34,141 bases of DNA. Source: Candidatus Bipolaricaulota bacterium (GTDB taxonomy: Bacteria > Bipolaricaulota > Bipolaricaulia > Bipolaricaulales > Bipolaricaulaceae). Made by a program: the position numbers and the translations under genes. Below the pieces are notes generated by a model. It was given only the letters and a program-made list of their open reading frames with translations. It made no database searches and had not been told where the DNA came from. Position 1 is the first letter of the stretch; every line of letters begins with the position of its first letter. Shown here piece after piece: positions 8,114 through 15,813 of the stretch. The stretch is from positions 1 to 34,141 of the forward strand of contig JANXBC010000002.1 in NCBI GenBank assembly GCA_025060555.1, written 5' to 3'.

Positions 8114-8996
8114 AGCGGGAACAGTCGCTGTTGTGGGCAAGACCAACGTGGGGAAGTCCTCGTTCATCAACGCTGTGCTGGGCCGAAAAGTGGTCATCGT
8201 CTCAGATCGGCCCCAGACCACGCGCAACCGCATCCGCTGCATCTACAACACCGAGGGCGCCCAGGTGGTGTTCGTGGATACTCCTGGACTACATCAACCG
8301 GTGAACAAACTTTCCGCCCATCTTCTTAAGGAGGCTTTGCGGGCACTGGCCGGCGTGGATGAACTCGTATACATGGTCGAACCCACAGGGAAAGTGGACA
8401 AGTACGATGAGACGATACTTCCCCGTATCCAATCTCTTCCCTGCCCGAAGGTGTTGCTGGTGAACAAGATCGACCTTGCCAAGGGAAACGATCTTCCCGA
8501 GACCCTTCTGGCCTATGATCGGCTGGGGATCTTCAACGACCTCGTGCCCATCTCCGCAAAGCGTGGAACGAACGTAGATCGCGCCCTTCAGGTAATCATA
8601 AATCATCTTCCTGAGGGAGAGCCTTTGTTTCCTCCAGATCTAGCCTTTCCCACTGACCGCCCATTGGAGTTCATCGTGGCGGAACTGATCCGGGAAAAAA
8701 TTTTCACCCTTACGTACCAGGAAATCCCCTACTCCACGGCGGTAGTGGTGGAAGAGATTCGTGAGCGGGAGGACAAACCACTCCTTGAGATCTACGCCAC
8801 AATTTATGTAGCTAAAGACTCACAAAAGGGGATCATAATCGGGGCTGGGGGGCAAAAGCTCAAAGAAATTGGGAGATTGGCGCGGCTGGAGCTAGAGGCC
8901 ATGTTGGGAAAGAAGGTTTTCCTTTCTCTGCAGGTGCGGGTGCGGCCGAAATGGACGGAGGATGAAGCGGAGATCGCCCGACTCACCGGCGATTGA
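8103..8996 (+). CDS. era: GTPase Era
   Basis: GTPase that binds 16S rRNA and assists 30S assembly. The protein is 297 aa. G1 is GKTNVGKSS near residues 12-20, the G2 region is RPQTTRNRI, G3 is DTPGLH and G4 is NKID. The C-terminal KH domain has KGIIIGAGGQKLKEIG. The ORF track starts 13 codons earlier. I use the ATG at 8103, which has GGAGG upstream and gives the usual short N-terminus before the P-loop. It overlaps the hutH tail by 11 bp, so it is read through from hutH. Confidence 0.96.
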   Translation: MGFKAGTVAVVGKTNVGKSSFINAVLGRKVVIVSDRPQTTRNRIRCIYNTEGAQVVFVDTPGLHQPVNKLSAHLLKEALRALAGVDELVYMVEPTGKVDKYDETILPRIQSLPCPKVLLVNKIDLAKGNDLPETLLAYDRLGIFNDLVPISAKRGTNVDRALQVIINHLPEGEPLFPPDLAFPTDRPLEFIVAELIREKIFTLTYQEIPYSTAVVVEEIREREDKPLLEIYATIYVAKDSQKGIIIGAGGQKLKEIGRLARLELEAMLGKKVFLSLQVRVRPKWTEDEAEIARLTGD

Positions 8997-9002
8997 TATA
9001 CT
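8994..9002 (+). promoter_or_regulatory. Extended -10 promoter for the GNAT/racemase unit
   Basis: TGATATACT is an extended -10 (TGN plus TATACT, hexamer 8997-9002). It overlaps the era stop region, and 8 nt separate it from the ATG at 9011. No clear -35 is visible, which suits an extended -10 promoter. Confidence 0.55.
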
Positions 9003-9010
9003 AGCCATTG

Positions 9011-9874
9011 ATGTCCACCGAGATAGTCATTGAGCCAGTCTGCGATTTCCCTGGGTATCGCGCTTGCGAGCTTTTACAAAAGGAGGTGTGGGGGTTCCAG
9101 GACATTTCTGTCGTTCCTGATCACGCCCTTCACATGATCGTTCAAGCCGGCGGCCTGCTTTTGGGGGCATTCGATGGGGTTGGTCCGGGCCGGGCAATGG
9201 TGGGCTTCTCCCTCTCCGTTTTGGGCCTCTGGGAAGGAAAAAGGCTTCGGCACCACTCCCTCATGACCGCGGTGAAGCCCGGGTATCAGGATCAAGGGAT
9301 CGGGCAAAAGCTCAAACTTGCCCAACGCGAACACGTTCTGAAGCAAGGGATCGACGTCATCACCTGGACCTTTGATCCCCTGGAGTCCCGCAACGCTCAC
9401 TTCAATTTGAATAAACTCGGTGGGATAGTGCGAAGCTATATTCCCAATTACTTTGGGGAGGAAATGCGGGATGCCCTAAACCGTGGTCTTCCCAGCGATC
9501 GGTTTCTTTGCGAGTGGTACCTGAACTCGCCGCGTGTGCGCTCCAGGATTGCGGGAGGGAAAATGCCAGAGCTTCGGCTCTCCGATGTAGAGGTGATAAA
9601 TCGCACCCAGCGGCTTCCCTCAGGGCAACGGGCGCCGGCCGGGGGCCGGTTGGAGCTCTCCGCACCATTCTTGTTCTTCGAGATCCCCAGCAACCTGCAA
9701 GCACTGAAACGCGAGAACCTCACGATAGCACGAGCTTGGCGGGGGGAGTGCCGAAAATTCCTCATGCCGTACTTGGAGGGAGGTTACCTTATCAGTGGGC
9801 TCGTCCGCCAAGGGGATCGGAGTTTTCTCCTGCTGGAGAGGGCAGAAGCGGAGGAGGTGCTAGCCCAGCCGTGA
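9011..9874 (+). CDS. GNAT superfamily N-acyltransferase, COG3375 type
   Basis: Predicted CoA-dependent N-acyltransferase of 287 aa. The CoA-binding loop of GNAT motif A is VKPGYQDQGIGQKLKLAQRE near residues 90-110. The family-specific block follows: WTFDPLESRNAHFNLNKLGG. The C-terminal third, with VPCDF-like and GECRKFLMPYLE segments, is specific to this subgroup. Homologues are often next to N-acylamino-acid racemases, as here, where the downstream gene overlaps by 4 bp (GTGA). In Geobacillus such a pair was described as D-amino-acid N-succinyltransferase plus N-succinylamino-acid racemase. That role is inferred here from context. ATG is preferred over the TTG one codon earlier. Confidence 0.82.
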   Translation: MSTEIVIEPVCDFPGYRACELLQKEVWGFQDISVVPDHALHMIVQAGGLLLGAFDGVGPGRAMVGFSLSVLGLWEGKRLRHHSLMTAVKPGYQDQGIGQKLKLAQREHVLKQGIDVITWTFDPLESRNAHFNLNKLGGIVRSYIPNYFGEEMRDALNRGLPSDRFLCEWYLNSPRVRSRIAGGKMPELRLSDVEVINRTQRLPSGQRAPAGGRLELSAPFLFFEIPSNLQALKRENLTIARAWRGECRKFLMPYLEGGYLISGLVRQGDRSFLLLERAEAEEVLAQP

Positions 9875-10983
9875 TCAAATTGGAGCGGATGTCCCTGTTT
9901 TTGGTGGAGTTGCCCCTGGTAAGCCCATTCGCCACAAGTTTTGGGGAGGAACGCGTAAAGCATGCGCTCCTTGTGGCTCTCACCGGGGATGGGGTCATGG
10001 GATGGGGGGAGTGTGTGGCTGGGTCCGGACCGTGGTTTTCCTCGGAAACCGTGGAAACCGCTCGTTACGTGATTTCCGAACACATCCGACCTATCCTGAG
10101 CGCCCACAAACTCATCGAACATCCATCGGATATGCCCAAGCTCCTCTCTCCCATCCGGGGGCACCAAATGGCGAAGGCTGCAGTAGAAGCAGCAACCTGG
10201 GACCTCTATGCCCGGACGCAAAAAAGGCCGCTCTTTCAGATCCTGGGAGGCGTGCGCGAGGAGATCCCCGCTGGTGTCAGCGTGGGTATCCAGCCCGATA
10301 TCCCCACCCTCCTCGCCACCGTGGAAAACTTCCTTCACGATGGCTACCAACGGATAAAGCTCAAGATAAAGCCGGGTTGGGATTTGGCGCCTGTGGGGGC
10401 CGTGCGCGAACGCTTCCCGGACATCCTCCTCTCCGTCGACGCCAACGCTGCCTATCGTTTGGAGGATTTCCCCACCCTAAAAGAATTGGATCGATACGGG
10501 CTTCTTATGCTTGAACAGCCCTTGGCTTTTGATGACCTTTTGGAGCACGCGCGCCTTTCACAAACTCTTTCCACCCCCATTTGTTTGGACGAATCCGTGG
10601 ACTCGGCGCATCGAGCTTGGGAGGCCCTGGAACTTGGGGCCTGCCGGATCATCAATGTCAAGCAAGGCCGCGTGGGTGGCGTCACCGAGGCCTTGGCCAT
10701 CCACAATCTGGCGTTGGCGCGGAAGGTCCCGCTTTGGTGTGGTGGCATGTTGGAAACGGGGATTGGAAGAGCGCTCAATGTGCATTTGGCTACTCTGCCC
10801 GGCTTCACCCTCCCGCACGACATCTCTGCCACGCGGCGCTATTTCCGCGAGGACATCTCCGAACCGCCTTTTGACCTGCAAAACGGTTATATTCCGGTGC
10901 CAAAGAAACCGGGCCTGGGGGTGGAGATCAATTGGGACCGGCTCCTGCGCTCTTGTACGTGGAGCCGGACCTGGAAGCTTTGA
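9871..10983 (+). CDS. Enolase-superfamily N-acylamino-acid racemase / o-succinylbenzoate synthase-like
   Basis: Member of the MenC/NSAR branch of the enolase superfamily, 370 aa. The N-terminal capping domain begins LERMSLFLVELPLVSPFATSFG. The catalytic barrel has the KxK acid/base in RIKLKIKPG. The metal ligands are in LSVDANAAY, LEQPL and CLDES. The second catalytic Lys is in NVKQGRVGG. The ORF track starts far upstream at 9508; the true start is the GTG at 9871, which overlaps the previous stop and has GGAGGAGG upstream. OSBS and racemase activities are hard to tell apart by sequence. The GNAT partner and the lack of menaquinone genes favour N-succinylamino-acid racemase. Confidence 0.85.
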   Translation: MIKLERMSLFLVELPLVSPFATSFGEERVKHALLVALTGDGVMGWGECVAGSGPWFSSETVETARYVISEHIRPILSAHKLIEHPSDMPKLLSPIRGHQMAKAAVEAATWDLYARTQKRPLFQILGGVREEIPAGVSVGIQPDIPTLLATVENFLHDGYQRIKLKIKPGWDLAPVGAVRERFPDILLSVDANAAYRLEDFPTLKELDRYGLLMLEQPLAFDDLLEHARLSQTLSTPICLDESVDSAHRAWEALELGACRIINVKQGRVGGVTEALAIHNLALARKVPLWCGGMLETGIGRALNVHLATLPGFTLPHDISATRRYFREDISEPPFDLQNGYIPVPKKPGLGVEINWDRLLRSCTWSRTWKL

Positions 10984-10992
10984 GGAGGGAAG

Positions 10993-11664
10993 ATGCGCAA
11001 GCTTGAACTAGCCCGGCTCATTGATCACACCGCTTTGGGGCCCGATGTGGACCGCCCGCGCGTGGAAAAAATCTGCCAAGAAGCGATCCAGCACAAGTTT
11101 TATTCTGTCTGTGTACCCCCTACCTTCGTCGGCCTGGCCCGACAAATACTGCGGGACACGGGCGTGAAAATTTGTACGGCGGTGGGTTTCCCGCATGGAC
11201 AGCATCGCCCGGAGGTGAAAGCCGCGGAGGCCCGCATGGCGGTGGAGGATGGTGCCGACGAGGTGGACATGGTGATCCATGTCCCCGCCCTGAAAGCGCG
11301 GGACTACGCCTACGTCTTTGGGGAAATCCGGGCTGTACGGGAAGCCACGCAGAAGGCGGCGCGTCCCATTGTGCTCAAAGTGATTCTGGAGTGCGCTCTT
11401 CTCACGGACGAGGAGAAGGTAGCGGGGGCGATCTTGGTGAAAGCGGCCGGCGCGGATTTCGTGAAAACCTCCACAGGTTTCGGCCCAGGCGGTGCCACCC
11501 CCGAGGATGTGGCCCTTCTCAGGCGGGTTGTCGGCCCAAATTTTGGGGTCAAAGCGGCCGGCGGAATCCGTGACTATGCGACGGCGGTGCGCATGGTCGA
11601 GGCTGGGGCCAATCGTCTGGGAGCTTCTCGCTCCCTAGAAATCCTCGCCGGTGCTCCTGATTGA
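10993..11664 (+). CDS. deoC: Deoxyribose-phosphate aldolase
   Basis: Class I aldolase cleaving 2-deoxyribose 5-phosphate to acetaldehyde and glyceraldehyde 3-phosphate. The protein is 223 aa. The Schiff-base Lys is in DFVKTSTGFGPGGAT. The second active-site Lys is in GVKAAGGIRD, and the catalytic Asp is in ADEVDMVI. The start ATG has GGAGG 4 nt upstream. The 3' end overlaps recO by 4 bp (TTGA). It sits 9 bp after the racemase gene and is probably cotranscribed with it. Confidence 0.96.
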   Translation: MRKLELARLIDHTALGPDVDRPRVEKICQEAIQHKFYSVCVPPTFVGLARQILRDTGVKICTAVGFPHGQHRPEVKAAEARMAVEDGADEVDMVIHVPALKARDYAYVFGEIRAVREATQKAARPIVLKVILECALLTDEEKVAGAILVKAAGADFVKTSTGFGPGGATPEDVALLRRVVGPNFGVKAAGGIRDYATAVRMVEAGANRLGASRSLEILAGAPD

Positions 11665-12362
11665 CCTTGGCTGAGCTTTTCCGCGACCGCGCCCTCGTTC
11701 TGCGGGCCCAAGATCACGCGGAAACCGACCGAATCGTATCCGTCCTCTCCGAAAACCGCGGGCAGCTGGAGATCTTGGTCAAAGGCGCACGGCGAATAGA
11801 GCGCAGCTGGGGAGCAATTTTAGATATCCTCAACTTGGCGGAGATCATTTACTATCGCCGCCGCTCTGGGCTCCATTTGTTGCGTGAAGCCTGGCTTATT
11901 CAGGATTTTCCTGGGCTACGCGTGGACCTTCCCCGGCTGGAAGCGGGGTTGATCCTGACCCGCTGGGCGCGGGAGCTCGTACCGCATGAGTTTCCTGATC
12001 CCCGCCCATTTCGGTTGACCCTAAATTTCCTGCGCGCCCTGGAGGAAGGGGGGGCGCCGGAGGTCCTTCTCCGTGCCTATGAGCTTCGCCTCCTTAGCCT
12101 CCTGGGATATAGACCGGTGTTGAACGGTTGCCTTTCCTGTGGCGGCAAAGAAGGGCTGACCTGGGCGGCGGACAGGGGTGGACTTCTTTGCCGAAAATGT
12201 GGGGGAAGCGGGGAAGAAGTGCCCTCCCGCGTGTGGAACACCATGGGCGCAATGCTGCGTTTGTCAATGCCTGCCCTTCTACGCTTGCGCATCCCTGAGG
12301 ACGATCTAAATACGATGGATTCCCTTATCCACGCGTTCCGCGCGGTCCAGCTCGCGCGCTAG
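11661..12362 (+). CDS. recO: DNA repair protein RecO
   Basis: Recombination mediator that helps RecA displace SSB in the RecFOR pathway. The protein is 233 aa. The N-terminal OB fold begins DRALVLRAQDHAETDRIVSVLS. A zinc-finger-like pair of Cys motifs, CLSC and CRKC, lies near residues 154-180. The C-terminus is helical. The start is a TTG overlapping the deoC stop, so translation is probably coupled; a second TTG two codons later is an alternative. The sequence is diverged but the fold order and Cys pattern match the family. Confidence 0.88.
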   Translation: MTLAELFRDRALVLRAQDHAETDRIVSVLSENRGQLEILVKGARRIERSWGAILDILNLAEIIYYRRRSGLHLLREAWLIQDFPGLRVDLPRLEAGLILTRWARELVPHEFPDPRPFRLTLNFLRALEEGGAPEVLLRAYELRLLSLLGYRPVLNGCLSCGGKEGLTWAADRGGLLCRKCGGSGEEVPSRVWNTMGAMLRLSMPALLRLRIPEDDLNTMDSLIHAFRAVQLAR

Positions 12363-12382
12363 CCTCAAGATGCGGGGGAAGA

Positions 12383-12388
12383 TATATT
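12383..12388 (+). promoter_or_regulatory. -10 box in front of the epsilon-subunit gene
   Basis: TATATT lies 8 nt before the GTG at 12397, inside the short gap after recO. The ORF track's ATG at 12370 is upstream of this box and would not be on the predicted transcript, which supports the GTG start. Confidence 0.5.
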
Positions 12389-12396
12389 CTGGCCCC

Positions 12397-12645
12397 GTGG
12401 AGCTGCGCATTTTTTCCTGTGAACGTCCGGTGTTTGCCGGGGAAGTTCAGGCGGTTTTCGCGAAAACCCCGCTGGGGTGGTTCGGCATACTCCCCCACCA
12501 CGCTCCCGCCGTCTTTCTCCTTCGGGATTCACCTGTACGCGTGAAGCTTGCGGAGGGAGAAAAACTCTTCCATGTAAAAGGTGGGGTTCTGCGGGTGCGG
12601 GAGAACCGGGTGACCATAGTTGCTGCCGAGGTCCGACATGCATAG
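12397..12645 (+). CDS. atpC: F-type ATP synthase epsilon subunit, beta-sandwich domain only
   Basis: 82 aa. The sequence ELRIFSCERPVFAGEVQAVF, then TPLGWFGILPHHAPAVF, then VKGGVLRVRENRVTIVAAEV follows the N-terminal beta-sandwich of F1 epsilon closely. The C-terminal helical hairpin of the usual 130-140-aa protein is missing, as in some green sulfur bacteria. The GTG start aligns with the family N-terminus and has a TATATT box 8 nt upstream. It overlaps fabF by 8 bp. It is an orphan: no other ATP synthase gene is in the window. It could be the sole epsilon subunit of a dispersed operon or a diverged copy. Confidence 0.8.
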   Translation: MELRIFSCERPVFAGEVQAVFAKTPLGWFGILPHHAPAVFLLRDSPVRVKLAEGEKLFHVKGGVLRVRENRVTIVAAEVRHA

Positions 12646-13858
12646 GGTGTTCATAACGGGTTTTGGCATCGTCAGCCCCATTGGGATTGGGAAGAACGCT
12701 TTCTTTCAGGGACTTAAGGCCGCCCAAGTGGGGATCAGGCGTGTGGACTACGACCTTGAGCTCACAGGAGTGGCCGCGAAGGTCGCTGCTCCCTGCGATC
12801 TTTTTGATCCCCTCGCGTTTCTTCCCCCAAAGAGGGCGAAGAGGCTTGGCCGGGCCTCCCAAATGGCAGTGGTGGCCGCTCGTTTGGCTGTGGAAGACGC
12901 ACACCTGAGCCTAAGCGGAACAGGAGCGGTGGTAGTCGGCACAGGAATCGGCGCATTGGAAGTGCTTTTGGAAAATCACCAAGTATTCCTTGACCGTGGC
13001 CCAGATCGGGTTTCACCTTTCCTAATCCCTCTTATGATGCCCAATGCTCCCGCGGCGGAGATCTCCATCGACTTGGGCATCAAGGGGCCAAGCTTCGGTG
13101 TGGCCACCGCTTGCGCCGCCAGCACCCATGCCATCGGGATCGCCTTTCACATGGTCCGCCAAGGCTTGGTGGATTGGGCCTTGGCCGGGGGAACAGAGGC
13201 TGTGATCTTGCCCATCGTCCTCGCTGCCTTCGATCGCATGGGCGCCCTTTCCCGTAATCCCGAGCCCGAGAGTGCCTCGCGCCCATTTGACCGCGACCGC
13301 GATGGATTTGTGCTCGGCGAAGGAGCAGCGATTGTCGTGTTAGAAAGCGAAGAGCATTTGCGCTCGCGGGGGGGTGAGGCCGTGGGAGAAATCGTGGGGT
13401 TCGGGCAGAGCTCCGATGCGTTTCATATCACGGCTCCACCGGAGGACGGAGAGGGAGCTTATCAAGCCATGGCCACCGCCTTACGCGACGCCCATCTTTC
13501 CCCAGAGGATGTGGACTACGTAAACGCGCACGGCACCTCCACCCCCCTCAATGACCGGGCGGAGACAGCCGCGATAAAAAGGCTCCTTGGCCCGCGGGCC
13601 TACGAGGTCCCCGTGAGCTCGATAAAGGCCCAGATCGGTCACCTTTTGGGCGCGGCCGGGGCGGCAGAAGTGGGGGCGGTTTTGTTTTCCTTCGCTGAAG
13701 GGCTTATCCCGGCCACCGCCACCTGGCGAAATCGCGATCCCGAATGTGATCTGGATTACGTACCCGGCATGCCTCGGCCGGCACGGATCCGGGTAGCTTT
13801 GAAAAATTCCTTTGGGTTCGGGGGGCAAAATGCCTCCCTTGTTTTGCGGGCAGTGTGA
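12638..13858 (+). CDS. fabF: Beta-ketoacyl-[acyl-carrier-protein] synthase II
   Basis: Condenses malonyl-ACP with acyl-ACP in fatty acid elongation. The protein is 406 aa. The catalytic Cys-His-His triad is C159 in [12 protein letters not shown]298 in [11 protein letters not shown] and H335 in [21 protein letters not shown] near the C-terminus is the final family block. The ATG at 12638 is used rather than the upstream TTG of the track: it has GAGG 6 nt before it, yields the normal [10 protein letters not shown] start and overlaps atpC by 8 bp. Its other elongation partners are not nearby. Confidence 0.95.
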   Translation: MHRVFITGFGIVSPIGIGKNAFFQGLKAAQVGIRRVDYDLELTGVAAKVAAPCDLFDPLAFLPPKRAKRLGRASQMAVVAARLAVEDAHLSLSGTGAVVVGTGIGALEVLLENHQVFLDRGPDRVSPFLIPLMMPNAPAAEISIDLGIKGPSFGVATACAASTHAIGIAFHMVRQGLVDWALAGGTEAVILPIVLAAFDRMGALSRNPEPESASRPFDRDRDGFVLGEGAAIVVLESEEHLRSRGGEAVGEIVGFGQSSDAFHITAPPEDGEGAYQAMATALRDAHLSPEDVDYVNAHGTSTPLNDRAETAAIKRLLGPRAYEVPVSSIKAQIGHLLGAAGAAEVGAVLFSFAEGLIPATATWRNRDPECDLDYVPGMPRPARIRVALKNSFGFGGQNASLVLRAV

Positions 13859-14753
13859 AAGGAGTGAGGACGCGAGAGATCCGCGTGGCGATTGTGGGCA
13901 CGAAGTTCATGGGGCGCGCCCATGCGAACGCTTATCGGCAGGCGCGGGCCTTCTTTTCGCTGCCAATTTCTCCGTCCCTTTCCCTGGCATGCGGGACCAA
14001 CGAGGGGGAAACACAAGAGTTTGCCCGGCAATTCGGCTTTGCCCGCTACACCACCAGGTGGGAAGAGGCGGCCACTGCGACGGATGTGGACTTAGTGGAT
14101 ATCTGCGCTCCTAATGATCTTCATGCGCCGATCACGGCGGCCGCGGCAAAAGCAGGGAAAGCGGTGTTCTGCGAAAAGCCGCTCGCCAGAAACCTTGAAG
14201 AGGCCAAAAACATGTGCAAGGCCGTAGCCGAAGCGCGGGTACCCAACATGATCTGCTTCAATTACCGATTTTTCCCGGCCATTCAGCTTGCAAAAAAGCT
14301 CATCGCTGATGGGGCACTCGGAGAAATCCGCCAATTCCATGCCCTTTATCTTCAGGATTGGGGCCTCAGGCCAGGACTCCCCCTCACCTGGCGATTCCAA
14401 AAGGAACGGGCCGGCTCCGGAGCTTTGGGCGATACCGCCGTGCACATCGTCGATCTTGCTCGGTTCCTTGTGGGTGAAATCGCCGAGGTCACGCGCATGC
14501 TCACCACCTTTGGGGGTTCCGCAGGATCCTCGTGACCGAAGACGTTCATCCGTACGCGAAGAACTGGTGGCCCACCGGTCATATCCTGGGCTACGAGCAC
14601 ACCTTCGTTCACGCCGTGGTGGAGCTTTGCCGCGCCCTTGCGGAGGGAAGGGATCCCGAACCAGGTTTCCTCGAAGGGCTGAGGGCCCAGGCTGTGTTGG
14701 AGGCTGTGGCTCTTTCCGGGGAAAGCCGTCGTTGGGAGCGCGTCCCCCGCTAG
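13855..14753 (+). pseudogene. Gfo/Idh/MocA oxidoreductase with internal deletion and frame change
   Basis: The first part (226 codons from a GTG overlapping the fabF stop) has the Rossmann start [19 protein letters not shown], then [10 protein letters not shown] and FCEKPLARN, the NAD(P)-binding and EKP motifs of the family, and [14 protein letters not shown]. It then runs into [10 protein letters not shown] and a stop at 14535. In another frame from about 14517 the sequence [13 protein letters not shown]...WWPTGHILGYEHTF is the family's usual C-terminus and ends at 14753. Full-length relatives are near 380 aa; about 80 residues of the middle are missing at 14509-14519. A deletion joined the two parts out of frame, so the gene is very probably dead. 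Confidence 0.85.
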
Positions 14754-15754
14754 AACTGCTGCAAAAAACGCACGTCGTTTTGCCAAAAGATGCGGATGTC
14801 CTCGATGCCGTAGCGTAGCATGGCCATGCGCTCAATCCCTAGCCCGAAGGCGAAGCCCGTGACCTCCTCCGGGTCGTATCCCACCTCCTCCAAGACCCGC
14901 GGGTGGACCATTCCTGCGCCCATGATTTCCAACCATTTTTCTGTGCCCTTCTTTCGAATATGTACCTGGGCTGAAGGTTCGGTGAACGGGAAGAAATCCG
15001 CAGAGAAACGCATTTCGTAGCCTGGCCCGAAGAAAGCCCGCACGAACTCCCCAATCACCCATTTGAGGTGCGCAAACGTTAGACCTCTCTCCACCCATAA
15101 GAGCTCCACTTGATGGAACACTGGGGAATGGGTGGCATCGGGGTTATCTCGGCGGAAACACCGGCCTGGACAAATTATGCGCACCGGCGGCCTCCGGGTC
15201 CTCATCACCCGGATCTGCACAGGCGAGGTATGAGTGCGAAGAAGTGTGCCTTCTCCAAGGTAAAAGGAATCCCATTCATCCCGGGCGGGATGGTCCGCGC
15301 CGATGTTGAGGGCCTCAAAGTTGTAGTATTCCGTCTCGATCTCCGGGCCGCTTGCCACGTCAAACCCAAGCCGAAGAAAAATCTCTTCTATCTCCAGCCG
15401 AACTTGGGTGAGAGGATGGAGTTTTCCCAGCGGCCGCCACTTTCCGGGAAGTGAAAAATCGTAGCGTTCGCGGGCAAGTTTTGCTAGGCGTGCCTGTGCC
15501 GCGATGAGGGCTCTTTTCTCCGCGAGAGCGGATTCTATGCGCTCTTTGAGAACATTCAAAATCTTGCCAGCCTCGGCGCGGTCAGAAGCGGGGAGCTCCT
15601 TCAGCGCCGAAAAAAGCTGGGTAAGCATGCCCCTCCGCCCCAAAAACTTGATTCTCACAGATTCTAAATCCTCCGGGCTCGCTAGGTTAGCGGAGACCTC
15701 CTCCCACGAACGCCAAAGGGCGTGCGCTTTTTGCGAAAGCTCCTCGAGGGTCAT
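14750..15754 (-). CDS. pheS: Phenylalanine--tRNA ligase alpha subunit
   Basis: Class II aminoacyl-tRNA synthetase catalytic subunit, 334 aa. An N-terminal coiled coil of about 100 residues precedes the core. Motif 2 is PGRCFRRDNPDATHSPVFHQ and motif 3 is AFGLGIERMAMLRYGI. TETEYYNFEALNIGADHPAR-type residues complete the active site. The ATG at 15754 is chosen over the track's upstream start because TACACT lies 8 nt before it and MTLEELSQKA is the normal N-terminus. pheT does not follow, so the beta subunit must be encoded elsewhere. Its stop codon overlaps the end of the neighbouring pseudogene by 4 bp (CTAG). Confidence 0.95.
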   Translation of the reverse strand: MTLEELSQKAHALWRSWEEVSANLASPEDLESVRIKFLGRRGMLTQLFSALKELPASDRAEAGKILNVLKERIESALAEKRALIAAQARLAKLARERYDFSLPGKWRPLGKLHPLTQVRLEIEEIFLRLGFDVASGPEIETEYYNFEALNIGADHPARDEWDSFYLGEGTLLRTHTSPVQIRVMRTRRPPVRIICPGRCFRRDNPDATHSPVFHQVELLWVERGLTFAHLKWVIGEFVRAFFGPGYEMRFSADFFPFTEPSAQVHIRKKGTEKWLEIMGAGMVHPRVLEEVGYDPEEVTGFAFGLGIERMAMLRYGIEDIRIFWQNDVRFLQQF

Positions 15755-15813
15755 GGCCCCCAAGTGTACGGGAGCGCTGCGTTCATCCACAACACCCGTA
15801 TAATTCGCGCACT
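15755..15813. promoter_or_regulatory. Divergent pheS / DUF362 promoters
   Basis: The 59-bp gap holds two outward-facing -10 boxes. On the minus strand TACACT (15768-15763) is 8 nt from the pheS ATG. On the plus strand TATAAT (15799-15804) is 9 nt from the DUF362 ATG. Neither has a convincing -35. Both transcripts should be leaderless or nearly so. Confidence 0.55.

Noticed and set aside
9508-9870. N-terminal extension of the racemase frame in the ORF track
   Set aside because: It lies wholly inside the GNAT gene; the GTG at 9871 has a GGAGGAGG site and a stop/start overlap and gives the family N-terminus.
9871-10983. Calling the enolase-superfamily gene menC
   Set aside because: No menaquinone genes are nearby and the partner is a COG3375 GNAT protein, so a firm OSBS call is not supported.
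14092-14835. 247-codon minus-strand ORF opposite the broken oxidoreductase
   Set aside because: The plus strand carries clear Gfo/Idh/MocA motifs on both sides of the break; the antisense translation has none.
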